Assembly: GCA_964626015.1 (NCBI GenBank)
Contig: CAZVCC010000004.1
Coordinates: 45,489-109,488 of the forward strand
Direction: 5' to 3'
Source of the DNA: CAIKZJ01 sp964626015
GTDB lineage: Bacteria; Bacteroidota; Ignavibacteria; Tepidaquicellales; Tepidaquicellaceae
Length of the DNA: 64,000 nt
Both the position numbers and the translations under genes were made by a program. Shown here piece after piece: positions 44,094 through 54,022 of this stretch (position 1 is the first letter of the stretch; every line of letters begins with the position of its first letter). A model generated the notes under the pieces. That model ran no database searches and had not been told where the DNA came from. It saw nothing but the letters and a program-made list of their open reading frames with translations.

Positions 44094-45659
44094 TTGATTA
44101 ACAATTATTTTATTCTTAAAGCACAGTCAGAATTCCTAAACAAAGAATTAATAAATTATTCCGTAGAAGATACTCTTATAGTTGTAAAGAACTGTGTGAC
44201 ATTCATTCTCAAATCAACAAAATACAGGTACCTTAAGATAGTACTTGAAAAGAATCTCGAAACCCTTTTTCTTGAGGAGACTGGAGATATCCCCAAAAAG
44301 AATATATTAAGCATATTCCCATCGATAAAATCTAAATTAATCAAGTCTGTTTCAACTTTGGATAAGAATAGGGTAGTTACTCTGCTATTAAGTGATGGTA
44401 ATTCTATTGTATTCTACGCAGTACCTAATAAATCTAATATTTTTATCATTAAAAATGGTAGTATTATCGATTCCTACAAAGAAAAGTCTGATTTTATTGG
44501 GAAAAATGTCGAATCACTAATAAATAAACCTCAGGAATCTTCGCAAGATTTACCTCATTCTTTTAAAGATTTACTAAAAATCAAATATAATTATTTAGGT
44601 AAATATTATAAGCAGGAACTTGAAGCAAAGTTTTCGAAAATTGATAAACACTCAATTGATTACAATAAAATTATCAGTGAATTTATTTCAGAGCTTATTG
44701 ATTCAAGAAAGTTCTATTTATACACTACTGATAATGATATAGTACCTTCATTAATCAACCTTTCAGTTTATAGTGACTTTCAAAAGATCGAATATGAAAA
44801 TATTAATTTACTTATAATAAACTTTTACAGAAAGTATAAATCTTTTCAAGAGAAAAAAGAAGCTAAGAGCAAACTGTTAAGCAAATTAAATACAGATTTA
44901 AAAAGAACAGAGAATAAAATGGAAAATATAAAGAAAGCAATTGACGAGACTAAGAATTCACACCTTTTCAAAATCATCGGTGATGTCTTGTTAGCTAATA
45001 TACATAATATTAAATTCGGCAATAAGTTTTATGAATATATTGATGAAAATAACGAAATCCATAAAATAAAACTGGACCCTAAACTTTCAGCTCAGGAAAA
45101 TGCTAATCATTACTATACGAAATACAAAGGGCTAAAAAGATCTGTAGAATCTCTAAATAGAAAATTGATGTTATTGATATCAGAGAGAGAATTACTTTTA
45201 ATTAAAAATGATAAACTCGAGAAGGAAGAAAATATCAAAATCTTAAGAAAGATGGATAATGTTGAGACTAAAACAAGTAATACTGAAAAACTTCCTTTCA
45301 GAATTTTTAAATTAAGCGATAAGTTTGAAGTGTGGGTTGGGAAAGATAGTGCCAGTAATGATTTGCTAACAATGAAATATACTAATCAGTACGATTATTG
45401 GTTTCATGTTAGAGGATTCAGCGGCTCTCACACAACATTAAAATTACTAGACAAAAATCAGAAACCCGAGAAGGAATATGTTATAAAAGCAGCTGAGATT
45501 GCAGCTTATTACAGTAAAGCAAGAAAAGGGAGAAATATTCCGGTTGCATATACTGAAAAAAAGTATGTTAAAAAGAAGAAAGGATTCAAACAAGGTGCAG
45601 TTGTAATGGAAAATGAAAAAATTGTCTTTGTAAACCCTGCGATTCCTGAATTATTGTAA
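44094..45659 (+). CDS. NFACT-family protein (RqcH/FbpA-like)
   Basis: A 521-aa protein. The N-terminal NFACT-N-like domain is divergent. A long coiled-coil region (about 240-390, KLNTDLKRTENKMENIKKAI) follows, and then a C-terminal NFACT-R domain with YDYWFHVRGFSGSHTTL and YYSKARKGRNIPVAYTEKKY, VKKKKGFKQG. The family binds stalled 50S subunits and adds C-terminal alanine tails (RqcH/Rqc2). The signature DR pair of the N-terminal domain could not be located with confidence. It starts at TTG 44094, 17 nt after atpG, and its stop is 10 nt from a convergent gene. Confidence 0.85.
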   Translation: MINNYFILKAQSEFLNKELINYSVEDTLIVVKNCVTFILKSTKYRYLKIVLEKNLETLFLEETGDIPKKNILSIFPSIKSKLIKSVSTLDKNRVVTLLLSDGNSIVFYAVPNKSNIFIIKNGSIIDSYKEKSDFIGKNVESLINKPQESSQDLPHSFKDLLKIKYNYLGKYYKQELEAKFSKIDKHSIDYNKIISEFISELIDSRKFYLYTTDNDIVPSLINLSVYSDFQKIEYENINLLIINFYRKYKSFQEKKEAKSKLLSKLNTDLKRTENKMENIKKAIDETKNSHLFKIIGDVLLANIHNIKFGNKFYEYIDENNEIHKIKLDPKLSAQENANHYYTKYKGLKRSVESLNRKLMLLISERELLLIKNDKLEKEENIKILRKMDNVETKTSNTEKLPFRIFKLSDKFEVWVGKDSASNDLLTMKYTNQYDYWFHVRGFSGSHTTLKLLDKNQKPEKEYVIKAAEIAAYYSKARKGRNIPVAYTEKKYVKKKKGFKQGAVVMENEKIVFVNPAIPELL

Positions 45660-45668
45660 TAATTGATT

Positions 45669-46442
45669 TTACAGACGACGTTCTAACTCGGCGATTTTTT
45701 CGAGTATATTTTTCTTGTTTTTATGTCCTGCTCTGAGAAGTAATGAATATGCATCAAATGCTTCCTTATTCAATCCTTGCTTTGCCATAACATCAGCAAT
45801 CGTTTCGGTTATTATTCTTACATTACCGATTAGGCTGTCTTTATTGTTTAGCGTTGGAACACTAAACTGTATCAGCTCTGTTTCAAGTATTGACCTTTTC
45901 TTATTCTGATGCAAATCCAAAGACATCTTCTCTATACCATCTTTAAAACTAATAAAATTATCATCCTTCTCAATTTCAAATAAGAATTCACTATCTATAA
46001 AAGTAAGTTCAGGGTTGTTGCTTTCCGGTAATGATTTGCAGAAACTCAAATCTTTGAAATACTCTTCATAGTCCTCAAATTTATCAAGGTCGGACAACAT
46101 TTCATTATAAAATATCTTAGCCTGTGTTTGTTTTGAGCGGAATTCATCTATTGATGTATGCAGAAGGTCAATTAATTCCTTGTTTTGTATTTTATCCTCA
46201 ATATTATACAATTCTGTTTCTGCTTCATTGTAGTATTCGAGTTTTATTAAAGCACGTATTTTTAATATTCTTGGTGATAGATAAAATGGGTAAAGCTCTT
46301 TAATCATATTGCATATTTTAATGCAATTGTCGTAACGTTCATTAAAGAAATATAAATTAGCAAGCTTAATAAGTAAAGGTGAAAATGGATTATCCTCAAG
46401 CTTTTCTTTTAAAAATTCAATGTAGTTATCAAGATTAAGCAT
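45669..46442 (-). CDS. TPR-type repeat protein of unknown role
   Basis: A 257-aa soluble protein. The first 110 residues form helical pairs resembling TPR units (NPFSPLLIKLANLYFFNERY; YNEAETELYNIEDK). The C-terminal stretch has another pair (IADVMAKQGLNKEAFDAYSLL). No signal peptide or catalytic motif. Its ATG overlaps the end of the GT2 gene by 8 nt, and it is the last gene of a four-gene minus-strand operon. It may act as a scaffold for the glycosyltransferase, but that rests on context alone. Confidence 0.75.
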   Translation of the reverse strand: MLNLDNYIEFLKEKLEDNPFSPLLIKLANLYFFNERYDNCIKICNMIKELYPFYLSPRILKIRALIKLEYYNEAETELYNIEDKIQNKELIDLLHTSIDEFRSKQTQAKIFYNEMLSDLDKFEDYEEYFKDLSFCKSLPESNNPELTFIDSEFLFEIEKDDNFISFKDGIEKMSLDLHQNKKRSILETELIQFSVPTLNNKDSLIGNVRIITETIADVMAKQGLNKEAFDAYSLLLRAGHKNKKNILEKIAELERRL

Positions 46443-47940
46443 TTGGCTTTAGTTCTATTAGTTTTGCTCTGTTATGACTTACTACTTGCTTTATGGATAA
46501 AACCGAAATTGTACCGAACCCTAATGCAAACATAAGTTGAAAAGGAATAGAGGCAATTTGGGCATAATAAATCGAAATACCTACCCCGGTAAATAAATAA
46601 ATTGACAATATGCCTTCAATAAAAGCTATTATTGGTATTTTCTTTGCGTGGTATTTTTTATCATGTACAGTATCGTTTTCGTCCACTATTTTATATTTTG
46701 GTGTTCTTACAAATTCACTCTTTTTATTTATAAGTCCTTCCCAGACAGCTTTAGTATTATTAACCGCTAAACCCATACTCCCCATCATAAACACGGGGAA
46801 ATAAATTATTCTCTGCTGCCAATCCGGGTAAATATCTTTTTGTGAATATAAGTAAAACATCATGGAACTTACAAATGCAAAAATAAAGAACGACATAAAT
46901 TTATATACATCATCGTATTCACCCGTTTCTTTTATAATAGTTACAAGCGGACTCAGTAATGCAGCAATAAGAATAAATGGATATGCAATGTTACTCCAAA
47001 GATGTATGAATGATTGAATTTTTTCTCTAAAAGGTAGATTTGATTTTAAAACTTTCGGGTAAATTTTCTTTGCAGTTTCAATCGCGCCTTTAGTCCATCT
47101 GAACTGTTGCGACCTTAAAGCATTAATATCAGCTGGAAGTTCTGCAGGTGATGTAAAGTTTACAAGATACTTTAGTTCCCAACCTTTCATTTGAGCCCTG
47201 TACGATAAATCTAGGTCTTCAGTTAATGTATCAGCCTCCCAGTTACCTGCATCTTCAATACAGGATTTCCTCCAAACACCACCCGTGCCGTTAAAATTGA
47301 TAAAGAATCCGGCTCTGTTTCTTACTGCTTGTTCGATGACAAAGTGTCCGTCAAGAGCGATTGCTTGTGTTTTTGTTAAAATGGAATAATCTCTGTTCAA
47401 ATGTTCCCATCTTGTTTGAACCAATCCTATCCTATCATTTTTGAGAAAATATGGTATTGTCCTTTTTAGGAAATTCTTTCTTGGTATAAAATCAGCGTCA
47501 AATATTGCTACGTATTCACCCAGTGCTACTTTTAGTCCTTCTTTTAAAGCTCCAGCTTTGTAACCTTGTCTGTTAGACCTGTGTATATGATTTACAATAT
47601 ATCCAAGTTCTTTATATTTCTTAATGTGAGTCTCGATAATATCCTTTGTATCATCAGTAGAATCATCGAGTATTTGTACCTCTAATTTATCTTTTGGATA
47701 ATCGATCCGAAGTGTTGCATCAATCAACCTGCAAATTACATACTTTTCGTTATAGAGTGGCAATTGTATAGTCACAAATGGGTAGTCTTTAATTTCAAAG
47801 TCTTTCTCATTTATATCTTCAGTTCTTTTGTTAAATGTCTTAAAGTAGAGATATATCATACTAAAGCCATGGCTTGCAAAGAAGAATAGCAATGTCAAGG
47901 ATCCTATGTATGTGATTAAAATAATTGTTTCGATTCTCAT
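46435..47940 (-). CDS. Processive membrane GT2 (cellulose synthase/CslA-like)
   Basis: A 501-aa protein (from ATG 47940) with one N-terminal helix, a cytoplasmic GT2 domain and four to five C-terminal helices. All processive-GT2 marks are present: VTIQLPLYNE, ILDDSTDDT, IFDADFIPR (DxD), TEDLDLSYRAQMKGW and QQFRWTKGA (QxxRW). Such enzymes polymerise or transfer hexoses onto lipids or chains while extruding them. Substrate could be GDP-mannose or UDP-glucose. The start at 47940 lies 1 nt after the lptE-like stop; an in-frame ATG at 47964 was rejected because it overlaps that gene. Confidence 0.88.
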   Translation of the reverse strand: MRIETIILITYIGSLTLLFFFASHGFSMIYLYFKTFNKRTEDINEKDFEIKDYPFVTIQLPLYNEKYVICRLIDATLRIDYPKDKLEVQILDDSTDDTKDIIETHIKKYKELGYIVNHIHRSNRQGYKAGALKEGLKVALGEYVAIFDADFIPRKNFLKRTIPYFLKNDRIGLVQTRWEHLNRDYSILTKTQAIALDGHFVIEQAVRNRAGFFINFNGTGGVWRKSCIEDAGNWEADTLTEDLDLSYRAQMKGWELKYLVNFTSPAELPADINALRSQQFRWTKGAIETAKKIYPKVLKSNLPFREKIQSFIHLWSNIAYPFILIAALLSPLVTIIKETGEYDDVYKFMSFFIFAFVSSMMFYLYSQKDIYPDWQQRIIYFPVFMMGSMGLAVNNTKAVWEGLINKKSEFVRTPKYKIVDENDTVHDKKYHAKKIPIIAFIEGILSIYLFTGVGISIYYAQIASIPFQLMFALGFGTISVLSIKQVVSHNRAKLIELKPNA

Positions 47941-47941
47941 G

Positions 47942-48457
47942 TTACCAGTTTGATATAATATCATTTAAAATATCTTCAGTAATTTTCTCTCTTGCAACTG
48001 TAATACCAGCTTCTCTTTCGGAAAAGGAATTTGATGATGAATTGTATTCGCCCCAATTTTCAAAAGTTCTCTCCCATATTTTCGTTTGTTTCTTTAAGTT
48101 ATCGAATATTACAGTAACGGAAATAGTAACTTTTCGTTTTGTAACATTTTCCGATCCGCTTATTACTAAGGCTTCGTCTCTTATAGAACTTATTGTACAA
48201 GTTAGCAATCCATCAGCCTTTGTTTTATCTACCAACTTTAGTGTATTATCTCCAATAATCTTGTTTTTCAGAAGTTCCGTGAATTGTTCTTTTATTCCTG
48301 CTTCGGCATAGCCGGAATTGTCCAGAAATAACGGAACGGCTACGGTTTTAATTCCTTCAGGAGGATTATTACCTCTGAAACTGTAAAAACCGCAAGAACA
48401 CAAGTTAATAGCTAAGAATAATATAAATATATATGATATGAATTTAATCATTACCAT
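47942..48457 (-). CDS. lptE: LptE-like LPS assembly lipoprotein
   Basis: A 171-aa lipoprotein. The N-terminal signal ends in LCSCGFYSF, where Cys22 is the likely lipidated residue. Then comes the LptE-type core PPEGIKTVAVPLFLDNSGYA, followed by alternating beta strands and a helical end (AREKITEDILNDIISNW). LptE plugs LptD in the outer membrane and helps insert LPS. It overlaps the sigma54-type gene by 14 nt. Presence in a unit with a processive glycosyltransferase supports an envelope role. Confidence 0.85.
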   Translation of the reverse strand: MVMIKFISYIFILFLAINLCSCGFYSFRGNNPPEGIKTVAVPLFLDNSGYAEAGIKEQFTELLKNKIIGDNTLKLVDKTKADGLLTCTISSIRDEALVISGSENVTKRKVTISVTVIFDNLKKQTKIWERTFENWGEYNSSSNSFSEREAGITVAREKITEDILNDIISNW

Positions 48458-49550
48458 ATCGGTTTATGTTATACTTATTAATTTTTCTGTATATATTTCT
48501 TTTTGATTGACTTAAATTATCTGAGACTTTATTTACATCCCAATTATGTAACTTCAATAAATACTTAATAAGTTCTCTTTCAATATCCTCTCCGTTCATT
48601 AGTTCAATCTCGTTTTTGTTTATATAAAATCCATTATTATCCATTTCATCAGTAATTGCAGAATATTTGTTTCGGATTAAATCTTTTACTTCGAGAATAT
48701 CTGTTTTCAATTCAATAAGTCCTCTGATTATTAAATCTTTTTCATTCAAATCTCTTGAAACGTTTGGTATGGCAGGTAATGGACGAGTCTCAAAATTAAC
48801 AGAGTGTAGATTTCTTTTTACATCATCAATCCCTATAACTTTGTTTGGATTCAAAACAATAATACTCTCACAGAAATTTTTTAATTCTCTTACATTTCCA
48901 TACCAAACATAGTTTACAATATAATTGAGTGCATCATCATTAATCCCAGCAAAGTCTATGCTGTTCTTTTTGCATATATCATCAACAAATTTTTCGAATA
49001 AAACTTTGATATCAGTCTTTCTTTCGCGTAGTGGAGGTATATTAATATTGACAGATCTTAATCTAAAATACAAGTCTTCCCTGAAGTTCTTACTGATTAC
49101 CTCAACTTCCAGGTTTTTATTTGTAGCTGCAATCACTCTAACGTCAACGAATACTTTCTTACTTCCGCCGACTTTCATGAATTCGCCGGATTCAAGTACC
49201 CTGAGAATTTTTACCTGAGTGGCAAGGGGCATATCGCCGATTTCATCAAGGAATATAGTACCTTTATCCGCCATTTCAAAATATCCTGAACGTGATTCAA
49301 TTGCACCCGTGAAAGCTCCTTTTTGGTGACCAAATAGCTCGCTTTCAATTATTCCTTCAGGAATAGCACCGCAATTTACCGTTATAAATGGTTTATCCTT
49401 CCTTTTACTAAAACTATGTATAGAATTTGCTACAAGTTCTTTACCTGTGCCGCTCTCTCCGGTAATCAATACACTAATATCAGTAGGTGCAACCTGCTGA
49501 ATTACCTCATTTATTTCCTTAATTTGTATTGAATTACCTAATATTTTCAT
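48444..49550 (-). CDS. Sigma54-type AAA+ transcriptional activator without receiver domain
   Basis: A 368-aa protein that begins directly with the AAA+ domain: Walker A GESGTGKE (31-38), the sigma54-contacting GAFTGA loop (78-83), Walker B GTIFLDEIGD (95-104), and the arginine-finger region NFREDLYFRL. A Fis-type helix-turn-helix ends the chain (KVSDNLSQSKRNIYRKINKY). No N-terminal sensor or phospho-acceptor is present, so it resembles PspF: probably controlled by another protein or by its own level. It heads the operon with lptE. No clear -24/-12 site was found nearby. Confidence 0.92.
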   Translation of the reverse strand: MKILGNSIQIKEINEVIQQVAPTDISVLITGESGTGKELVANSIHSFSKRKDKPFITVNCGAIPEGIIESELFGHQKGAFTGAIESRSGYFEMADKGTIFLDEIGDMPLATQVKILRVLESGEFMKVGGSKKVFVDVRVIAATNKNLEVEVISKNFREDLYFRLRSVNINIPPLRERKTDIKVLFEKFVDDICKKNSIDFAGINDDALNYIVNYVWYGNVRELKNFCESIIVLNPNKVIGIDDVKRNLHSVNFETRPLPAIPNVSRDLNEKDLIIRGLIELKTDILEVKDLIRNKYSAITDEMDNNGFYINKNEIELMNGEDIERELIKYLLKLHNWDVNKVSDNLSQSKRNIYRKINKYNINRYGND

Positions 49551-49686
49551 AATAAAATACTAATATAACATTCAGCAAAAGCTTATTAAAGTTAATTCGA
49601 ATGTTAAATTTTATTGCCAATATGCTGCTTTTATCCTTTAAAACTATCAAATAATTATATATTTTTTCATTCATTTTACTCAACAA

Positions 49687-51267
49687 ATGTCTAAAGCAAA
49701 GCTTATAAAAACAGTTGTAAAACAAGAATCTTTTATAGAAGAAAAGATTGATAATTATTTCTGGTTGGTTATTCCGGTTCTAACTTTAATCTATTACTGG
49801 ATATCTAACATTTCTATTGGCTTTTATCAGGATGATGAAATCGCTCAATACCTGAATGCAATCAAGTTTAATGTGGATCCTTTTGCTATTCTAGGAAACA
49901 ATCCTAAACCAGGCTGGAAAATATTTCTCATTCTTCCTGCATTGTTAAACTATAAAGCTGTCTTAATATTCAATTCTTTTGTCGCAGCTCTTGCTGTTTT
50001 CTTTACTTTTAAGGTGCTAAAAGAATACCAATTGAAGTATGCTTTTTTCGGTGCGTTACTTCTGGCATTACAACCCTTATTCTTTGACCTTTCATTTAGA
50101 ACTTATTCTGAAATATTCACGGCTTTGCTTGTAGTTATATTTCTTTTACTTTATAAAAAGGAGAAGTTCGTAATGTCAGGACTTTTAATGGGCTATATTT
50201 TAACTATAAGGCAGGAGCTAATTATATTTGCTTTTATTTTATTTATACTTTTCATATACAACAAAAAGATATTTCCTGCTATTTCTATTGCTGTATTTCC
50301 TGTAATCTACAATATTCTTGGGATGATTAAAACGGGTGATCCTTTGTTTGTAATAACTGAAATGAAAGCAGTAGCCGGTTTGCAATATAACTCTCAAGGT
50401 ATATTTCATTATTTCAAAGTTTATATATTTATTGTAGGTCCGATCACTTTATTATTATTTCTTCAGGGATTTTTAGGATTTTTATCAAATACTAAGAATT
50501 ACAAAGCTTATGTTGAGAAGTATTTTCTGTTGTACTTGTTATTTGTTACTGTTTTCGGAGTACAGATTTATACAATGATGAGTAACGGACCTAATCCCGG
50601 AAACTGGAGATATTTGCTCCATGTTTCTCCGGGTGCTGTAATGTTTGCGATTGTGGGTTTTAATAATCTAACAGATGAGAAATATAAGAAATTAAATTAT
50701 TTAATTACTGGATTAATTTTTATAATTACTTTGTTATTTTTGTCTAAGGAATCGGACGGGTTTAAACTGCTTGAAATTGACGATTATACAAAGGTAGCTT
50801 TTATAACAATATTCTTTGTTGCGACTTTAATTATTCCATCTAAAGATAAAACAGCTTATCTTAATAAATTATCAATAGTTTTATTATTATCCTCTGTTTT
50901 ATATCTTTATATTGATTTCAAACCTAAAAAGCTTTCACCTGAGAATCAGACTGTTAAAACTGTTGCAGAATCTTTAAATAATTTAGAATTAAAAGGTAAT
51001 TTTTATACAAACCATTCGGTTTTGCTTTTCTTCATGGACGATTTTAAGAAAGAACCTCAGAAGTTTATGCCGATTAATACAAAGCATATAAATGATGTTC
51101 CTAAAGGTTCGATACTCGTTTGGGAAAATCACTATGGATACAGACCGGAGTTTGGAAATGATATAAAAATAGAAGACCTTCGAATGAATCCTGATTATAA
51201 GATTATTAATCAGTATGTATCACTTGATAAAAGATTTGTTGCTTACATAATTGAGAAAGTTAACTAA
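49687..51267 (+). CDS. GT39/ArnT-like polytopic membrane protein
   Basis: A 526-aa protein with about twelve hydrophobic segments. After the first helix comes FYQDDEIAQYLNAI, the acidic loop typical of GT-C polyprenyl-phosphate sugar transferases. A soluble C-terminal tail of about 130 residues follows. It is the first gene of a plus-strand cluster with an epimerase and a Dpm1-like GT2, which would supply the lipid-linked donor. The acceptor is unknown. Confidence 0.65.
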   Translation: MSKAKLIKTVVKQESFIEEKIDNYFWLVIPVLTLIYYWISNISIGFYQDDEIAQYLNAIKFNVDPFAILGNNPKPGWKIFLILPALLNYKAVLIFNSFVAALAVFFTFKVLKEYQLKYAFFGALLLALQPLFFDLSFRTYSEIFTALLVVIFLLLYKKEKFVMSGLLMGYILTIRQELIIFAFILFILFIYNKKIFPAISIAVFPVIYNILGMIKTGDPLFVITEMKAVAGLQYNSQGIFHYFKVYIFIVGPITLLLFLQGFLGFLSNTKNYKAYVEKYFLLYLLFVTVFGVQIYTMMSNGPNPGNWRYLLHVSPGAVMFAIVGFNNLTDEKYKKLNYLITGLIFIITLLFLSKESDGFKLLEIDDYTKVAFITIFFVATLIIPSKDKTAYLNKLSIVLLLSSVLYLYIDFKPKKLSPENQTVKTVAESLNNLELKGNFYTNHSVLLFFMDDFKKEPQKFMPINTKHINDVPKGSILVWENHYGYRPEFGNDIKIEDLRMNPDYKIINQYVSLDKRFVAYIIEKVN

Positions 51268-51268
51268 T

Positions 51269-52207
51269 ATGAAAAATTGTATAGTATACGGCGGTGGAGG
51301 ATTTATAGGATCACATTTATGTGAAGAGCTTTTAAATAATGGGTACTATGTAACTATATTTGATAAGATTAATTTTTCAAAAGAAAACATTCGGAATTTT
51401 AAAGATAAAGTAAAGATAATTGAGGGCGACTTTAATAATGAGTTCGATTTATTAAATAGTTTAGATGGCATTGATTACGTATTTCACTTAGTAAGTTCCA
51501 CACTACCTGCATCATCGAATGATAATCCTGTTTATGATGCGGAATCAAATCTTGTTTCAACACTTAGGCTTTTGCAGGATGTTGTTAAGAGAAGGATAAA
51601 AAAATTTATCTTTATTTCTTCCGGGGGTACGGTATACGGAGTACCGCATACAATACCTATACCCGAATCTCATTCAAGGAAACCTATTTGTTCTTATGGT
51701 ATTATAAAGAAGACGATTGAAGACTATCTTTTCATGTTTAATTTTTTATACGGACTAGATTACAATATATTCAGACTAGCTAATCCTTACGGCGAAAGGC
51801 AAAATCCTCTTTACGCACAGGGGGTAATACCAGTATTTCTTAAGAAGATATTGCTTAATGAAGAGATAGTAATTTGGGGTGATGGCACTGTCAAACGTGA
51901 CTATGTATACATTAAAGATGCAGTTTTACCTCTTGTCCGATCTCTTGAATTTAAAAGCAATCATAAAGTGTTTAATCTTGGATCCGGTTTGGGATACACG
52001 ATAAATGAACTGCTTGAAATAATTAAAGATGAAACAAAAATTATACCTAAAGTAAGTTATACTAATAGCCGTAAACTTGATGTTCCTGTAAATGTGCTGG
52101 ATATCTCACTTATTTCTAATGAAATGAATTATTCTCCGAAAACGAACATTAATCAAGGGATTAAAATAACATATAATTACCTGAAAGGGATTCTGGGTAA
52201 ATCATGA
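51269..52207 (+). CDS. NAD-dependent nucleotide-sugar epimerase/dehydratase (extended SDR)
   Basis: A 312-aa extended SDR: YGGGGFIGSHLCEEL (NAD loop at about 6-14), the SGGTVYG strand, the catalytic SYGIIKKTIEDYL (YxxxK), and ANPYGERQNP. Close to UDP-glucose 4-epimerase/WbpP-like enzymes. The start was set at ATG 51269 rather than an earlier TTG (51251) that overlaps the previous gene. The next gene overlaps its stop by 4 nt. Substrate unknown. Confidence 0.88.
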   Translation: MKNCIVYGGGGFIGSHLCEELLNNGYYVTIFDKINFSKENIRNFKDKVKIIEGDFNNEFDLLNSLDGIDYVFHLVSSTLPASSNDNPVYDAESNLVSTLRLLQDVVKRRIKKFIFISSGGTVYGVPHTIPIPESHSRKPICSYGIIKKTIEDYLFMFNFLYGLDYNIFRLANPYGERQNPLYAQGVIPVFLKKILLNEEIVIWGDGTVKRDYVYIKDAVLPLVRSLEFKSNHKVFNLGSGLGYTINELLEIIKDETKIIPKVSYTNSRKLDVPVNVLDISLISNEMNYSPKTNINQGIKITYNYLKGILGKS

Positions 52208-52938
52208 TAAAAAATTCAGATATTACATTATCAGTGTTCTTTCCTGCTTATTTTGATGAGGGGAATATTGGAAAGGTAACAACAAAAGCTGTAAAAGTAT
52301 TAGAGGAAATGCAGCTAAAAGATTACGAAGTGTTAATAATTGAGGATTGTAGTCCAGATAACACAGCAAAAGTCGCAGATGAATTAGCAGCTAAATTTCC
52401 AAAAGTAACAGTTAAGCACCATGAAAAGAATATGGGGTACGGAGCTACTCTAAAAGACGGGTTTACGAGTGCAAAACTTGATTATGTATTCTATACGGAC
52501 GGGGATAACCAATTCGACATGGAAGAATTAAAAAAGTTTGTTGCTATGCTTCCGTTTACAGATATAGTAGTCGGGTACAGGAAGAAAAAACAATATTCTT
52601 TATACCGAAAATTCACTTCACTTTGTTATAATTACTTGTTAAAATTACTCTTTGGTCTTGATTACTGGGATGTTGACTGTGCTTTTAAACTATTTCCTAC
52701 TAAACTGTTTAAAGAAATAGAAATAAAATCGGTTGATGCATTCATAGACGCTGAGATCATGCTTAAAGCTCATCTTAAAGGTTATAAGACTGTTGAAATG
52801 GGTGTTACACATTTACCAAGGTTAGACGGTGTATCGACTGCTGCAAGGCCTTCGGTAATTTTTAGGACTTTTGGAGAAATTTATAGATTCAGAAAAGAAC
52901 ATAAAGAAGAATTAAAGAGAATAAGGATAAATAAATGA
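52204..52938 (+). CDS. Dpm1-like GT2 (polyprenyl-phosphate glycosyltransferase)
   Basis: A 244-aa GT2 with LSVFFPAYFDEGNIGKV, IEDCSPDNTAKVAD, YTDGDNQFDMEEL (metal site, DGD) and YWDVDCAFKLFP. This is the DPM_DPG-synthase-like group. It probably forms a polyprenyl-phosphate-linked sugar used by the GT39-like protein two genes upstream. No C-terminal membrane helices. Confidence 0.88.
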   Translation: MIKNSDITLSVFFPAYFDEGNIGKVTTKAVKVLEEMQLKDYEVLIIEDCSPDNTAKVADELAAKFPKVTVKHHEKNMGYGATLKDGFTSAKLDYVFYTDGDNQFDMEELKKFVAMLPFTDIVVGYRKKKQYSLYRKFTSLCYNYLLKLLFGLDYWDVDCAFKLFPTKLFKEIEIKSVDAFIDAEIMLKAHLKGYKTVEMGVTHLPRLDGVSTAARPSVIFRTFGEIYRFRKEHKEELKRIRINK

Positions 52939-52948
52939 TATATTATTT

Positions 52949-53635
52949 CTAGATCTTCTCTGCCCAGATATAATACTGCCCGCCTAATGGTAAGAAAAAC
53001 AAGCCTTTCTCCAATGGTCTAAAAAACTTTAAAAATGCAGGGAAGTACAAAGTATAATACTTTCTGATTATCTTAAAACTACCATTTTCAAAAAGTTCAA
53101 GAGATTCTTTAGGTTTTAAAAGAATTGCATCAGTATCCCAGACACAAGTGTTAACAATATGTCGTGTTACCGGATTAAATGGATTATGCTCAAAGAAGAA
53201 AACATTTCCGCCATGTTTTAAAAGAAGATTAATGTTCGATACAGCTTTTATTCTTAACGGAGGTTCAATATGATGAAAAACATTAGATATGAATATTATA
53301 TCGAATGATTCTTTATGTTTTCTGATCTCGCTGTCTTCAAGAAGAAAGAATTTTACAGAACTATTATTCTTGGATGCTACATCTATACTTTTTGCTGAGA
53401 TATCGCATCCATGTATATCAGAATCCGGGAAATACTCAACGAGATACTGCAGGTTCATCCCGATACCACATCCGTATTCAAGTATACTTTTTGGTGTATT
53501 TTTAAGGCATTCCTTAACTATTCTAACTTTATATTCTGCAAAATATTTACTTTCCTCACCGAAAAACTTTAGATTCTCGGTAAGTTGCTTTTCGTAAGAT
53601 TCTGCGTGTTTATCAAAATCAACTTTACTTTGCAT
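52949..53635 (-). CDS. SAM-dependent class I methyltransferase
   Basis: A 228-aa protein: YGCGIGMNLQYLVEYFP (motif I, about 73-81 onward), HGCDISAKSI, DIIFISNVFHHIEPPLRI. The Methyltransf_11/25 pattern. Substrate unknown. Its start abuts the stop of the HMA lipoprotein gene and it is convergent with the Dpm1-like gene. It may be a glycan-modifying enzyme or part of the copper unit; neither is supported by motifs. Confidence 0.85.
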   Translation of the reverse strand: MQSKVDFDKHAESYEKQLTENLKFFGEESKYFAEYKVRIVKECLKNTPKSILEYGCGIGMNLQYLVEYFPDSDIHGCDISAKSIDVASKNNSSVKFFLLEDSEIRKHKESFDIIFISNVFHHIEPPLRIKAVSNINLLLKHGGNVFFFEHNPFNPVTRHIVNTCVWDTDAILLKPKESLELFENGSFKIIRKYYTLYFPAFLKFFRPLEKGLFFLPLGGQYYIWAEKI

Positions 53636-54006
53636 CAGTTTTTCTTTTCCTCATTCTTATTGTCAGACTTAATATCATCACCCTGGGTTTTCAATTCAGC
53701 ATCGTATCCAGCTGCAATTATTGCCTTTGCGATTGCATCTTTGTCAGTTTTACCATCATCGAATGTAACTTTAACAAACTTTAATTGAGAATCAGCATTG
53801 ACTTCTTTAACACCGTCAATTTTCTTTAATTCTCCGGAAATAGTTTCTTCGCATCCGGTGCAATGCATTTTTTCTGATTTGTATTCAACAGTTTCAATTT
53901 TACCTGCTGTTTTGTTATCACCCGAAGATTCATTAGTCGTTTTTTTGCCGCAACTGATGAAACCGAATAACAAGATTATCATTGAAAGATATAAAATAGC
54001 TTTCAT
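53635..54006 (-). CDS. HMA-domain lipoprotein (periplasmic metal binding)
   Basis: A 123-aa protein starting at MKAILYLSM (ATG 54006). The lipobox FISC places the lipidated residue at Cys19, followed by a Lys/Ser/Gly-rich linker. The HMA domain has MHCTGCEE (Cys49 and Cys52, MxCxxC) and ends IAAGYDAEL. A charged tail follows. HMA domains bind Cu(I) or other soft metals. Directly downstream of copA, it probably hands over or buffers copper outside the inner membrane. A longer start at 54030 overlaps copA and was rejected because the signal would then be internal. Confidence 0.88.
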   Translation of the reverse strand: MKAILYLSMIILLFGFISCGKKTTNESSGDNKTAGKIETVEYKSEKMHCTGCEETISGELKKIDGVKEVNADSQLKFVKVTFDDGKTDKDAIAKAIIAAGYDAELKTQGDDIKSDNKNEEKKN

Positions 54007-54022
54007 AAAAATTTTCCTTTCT

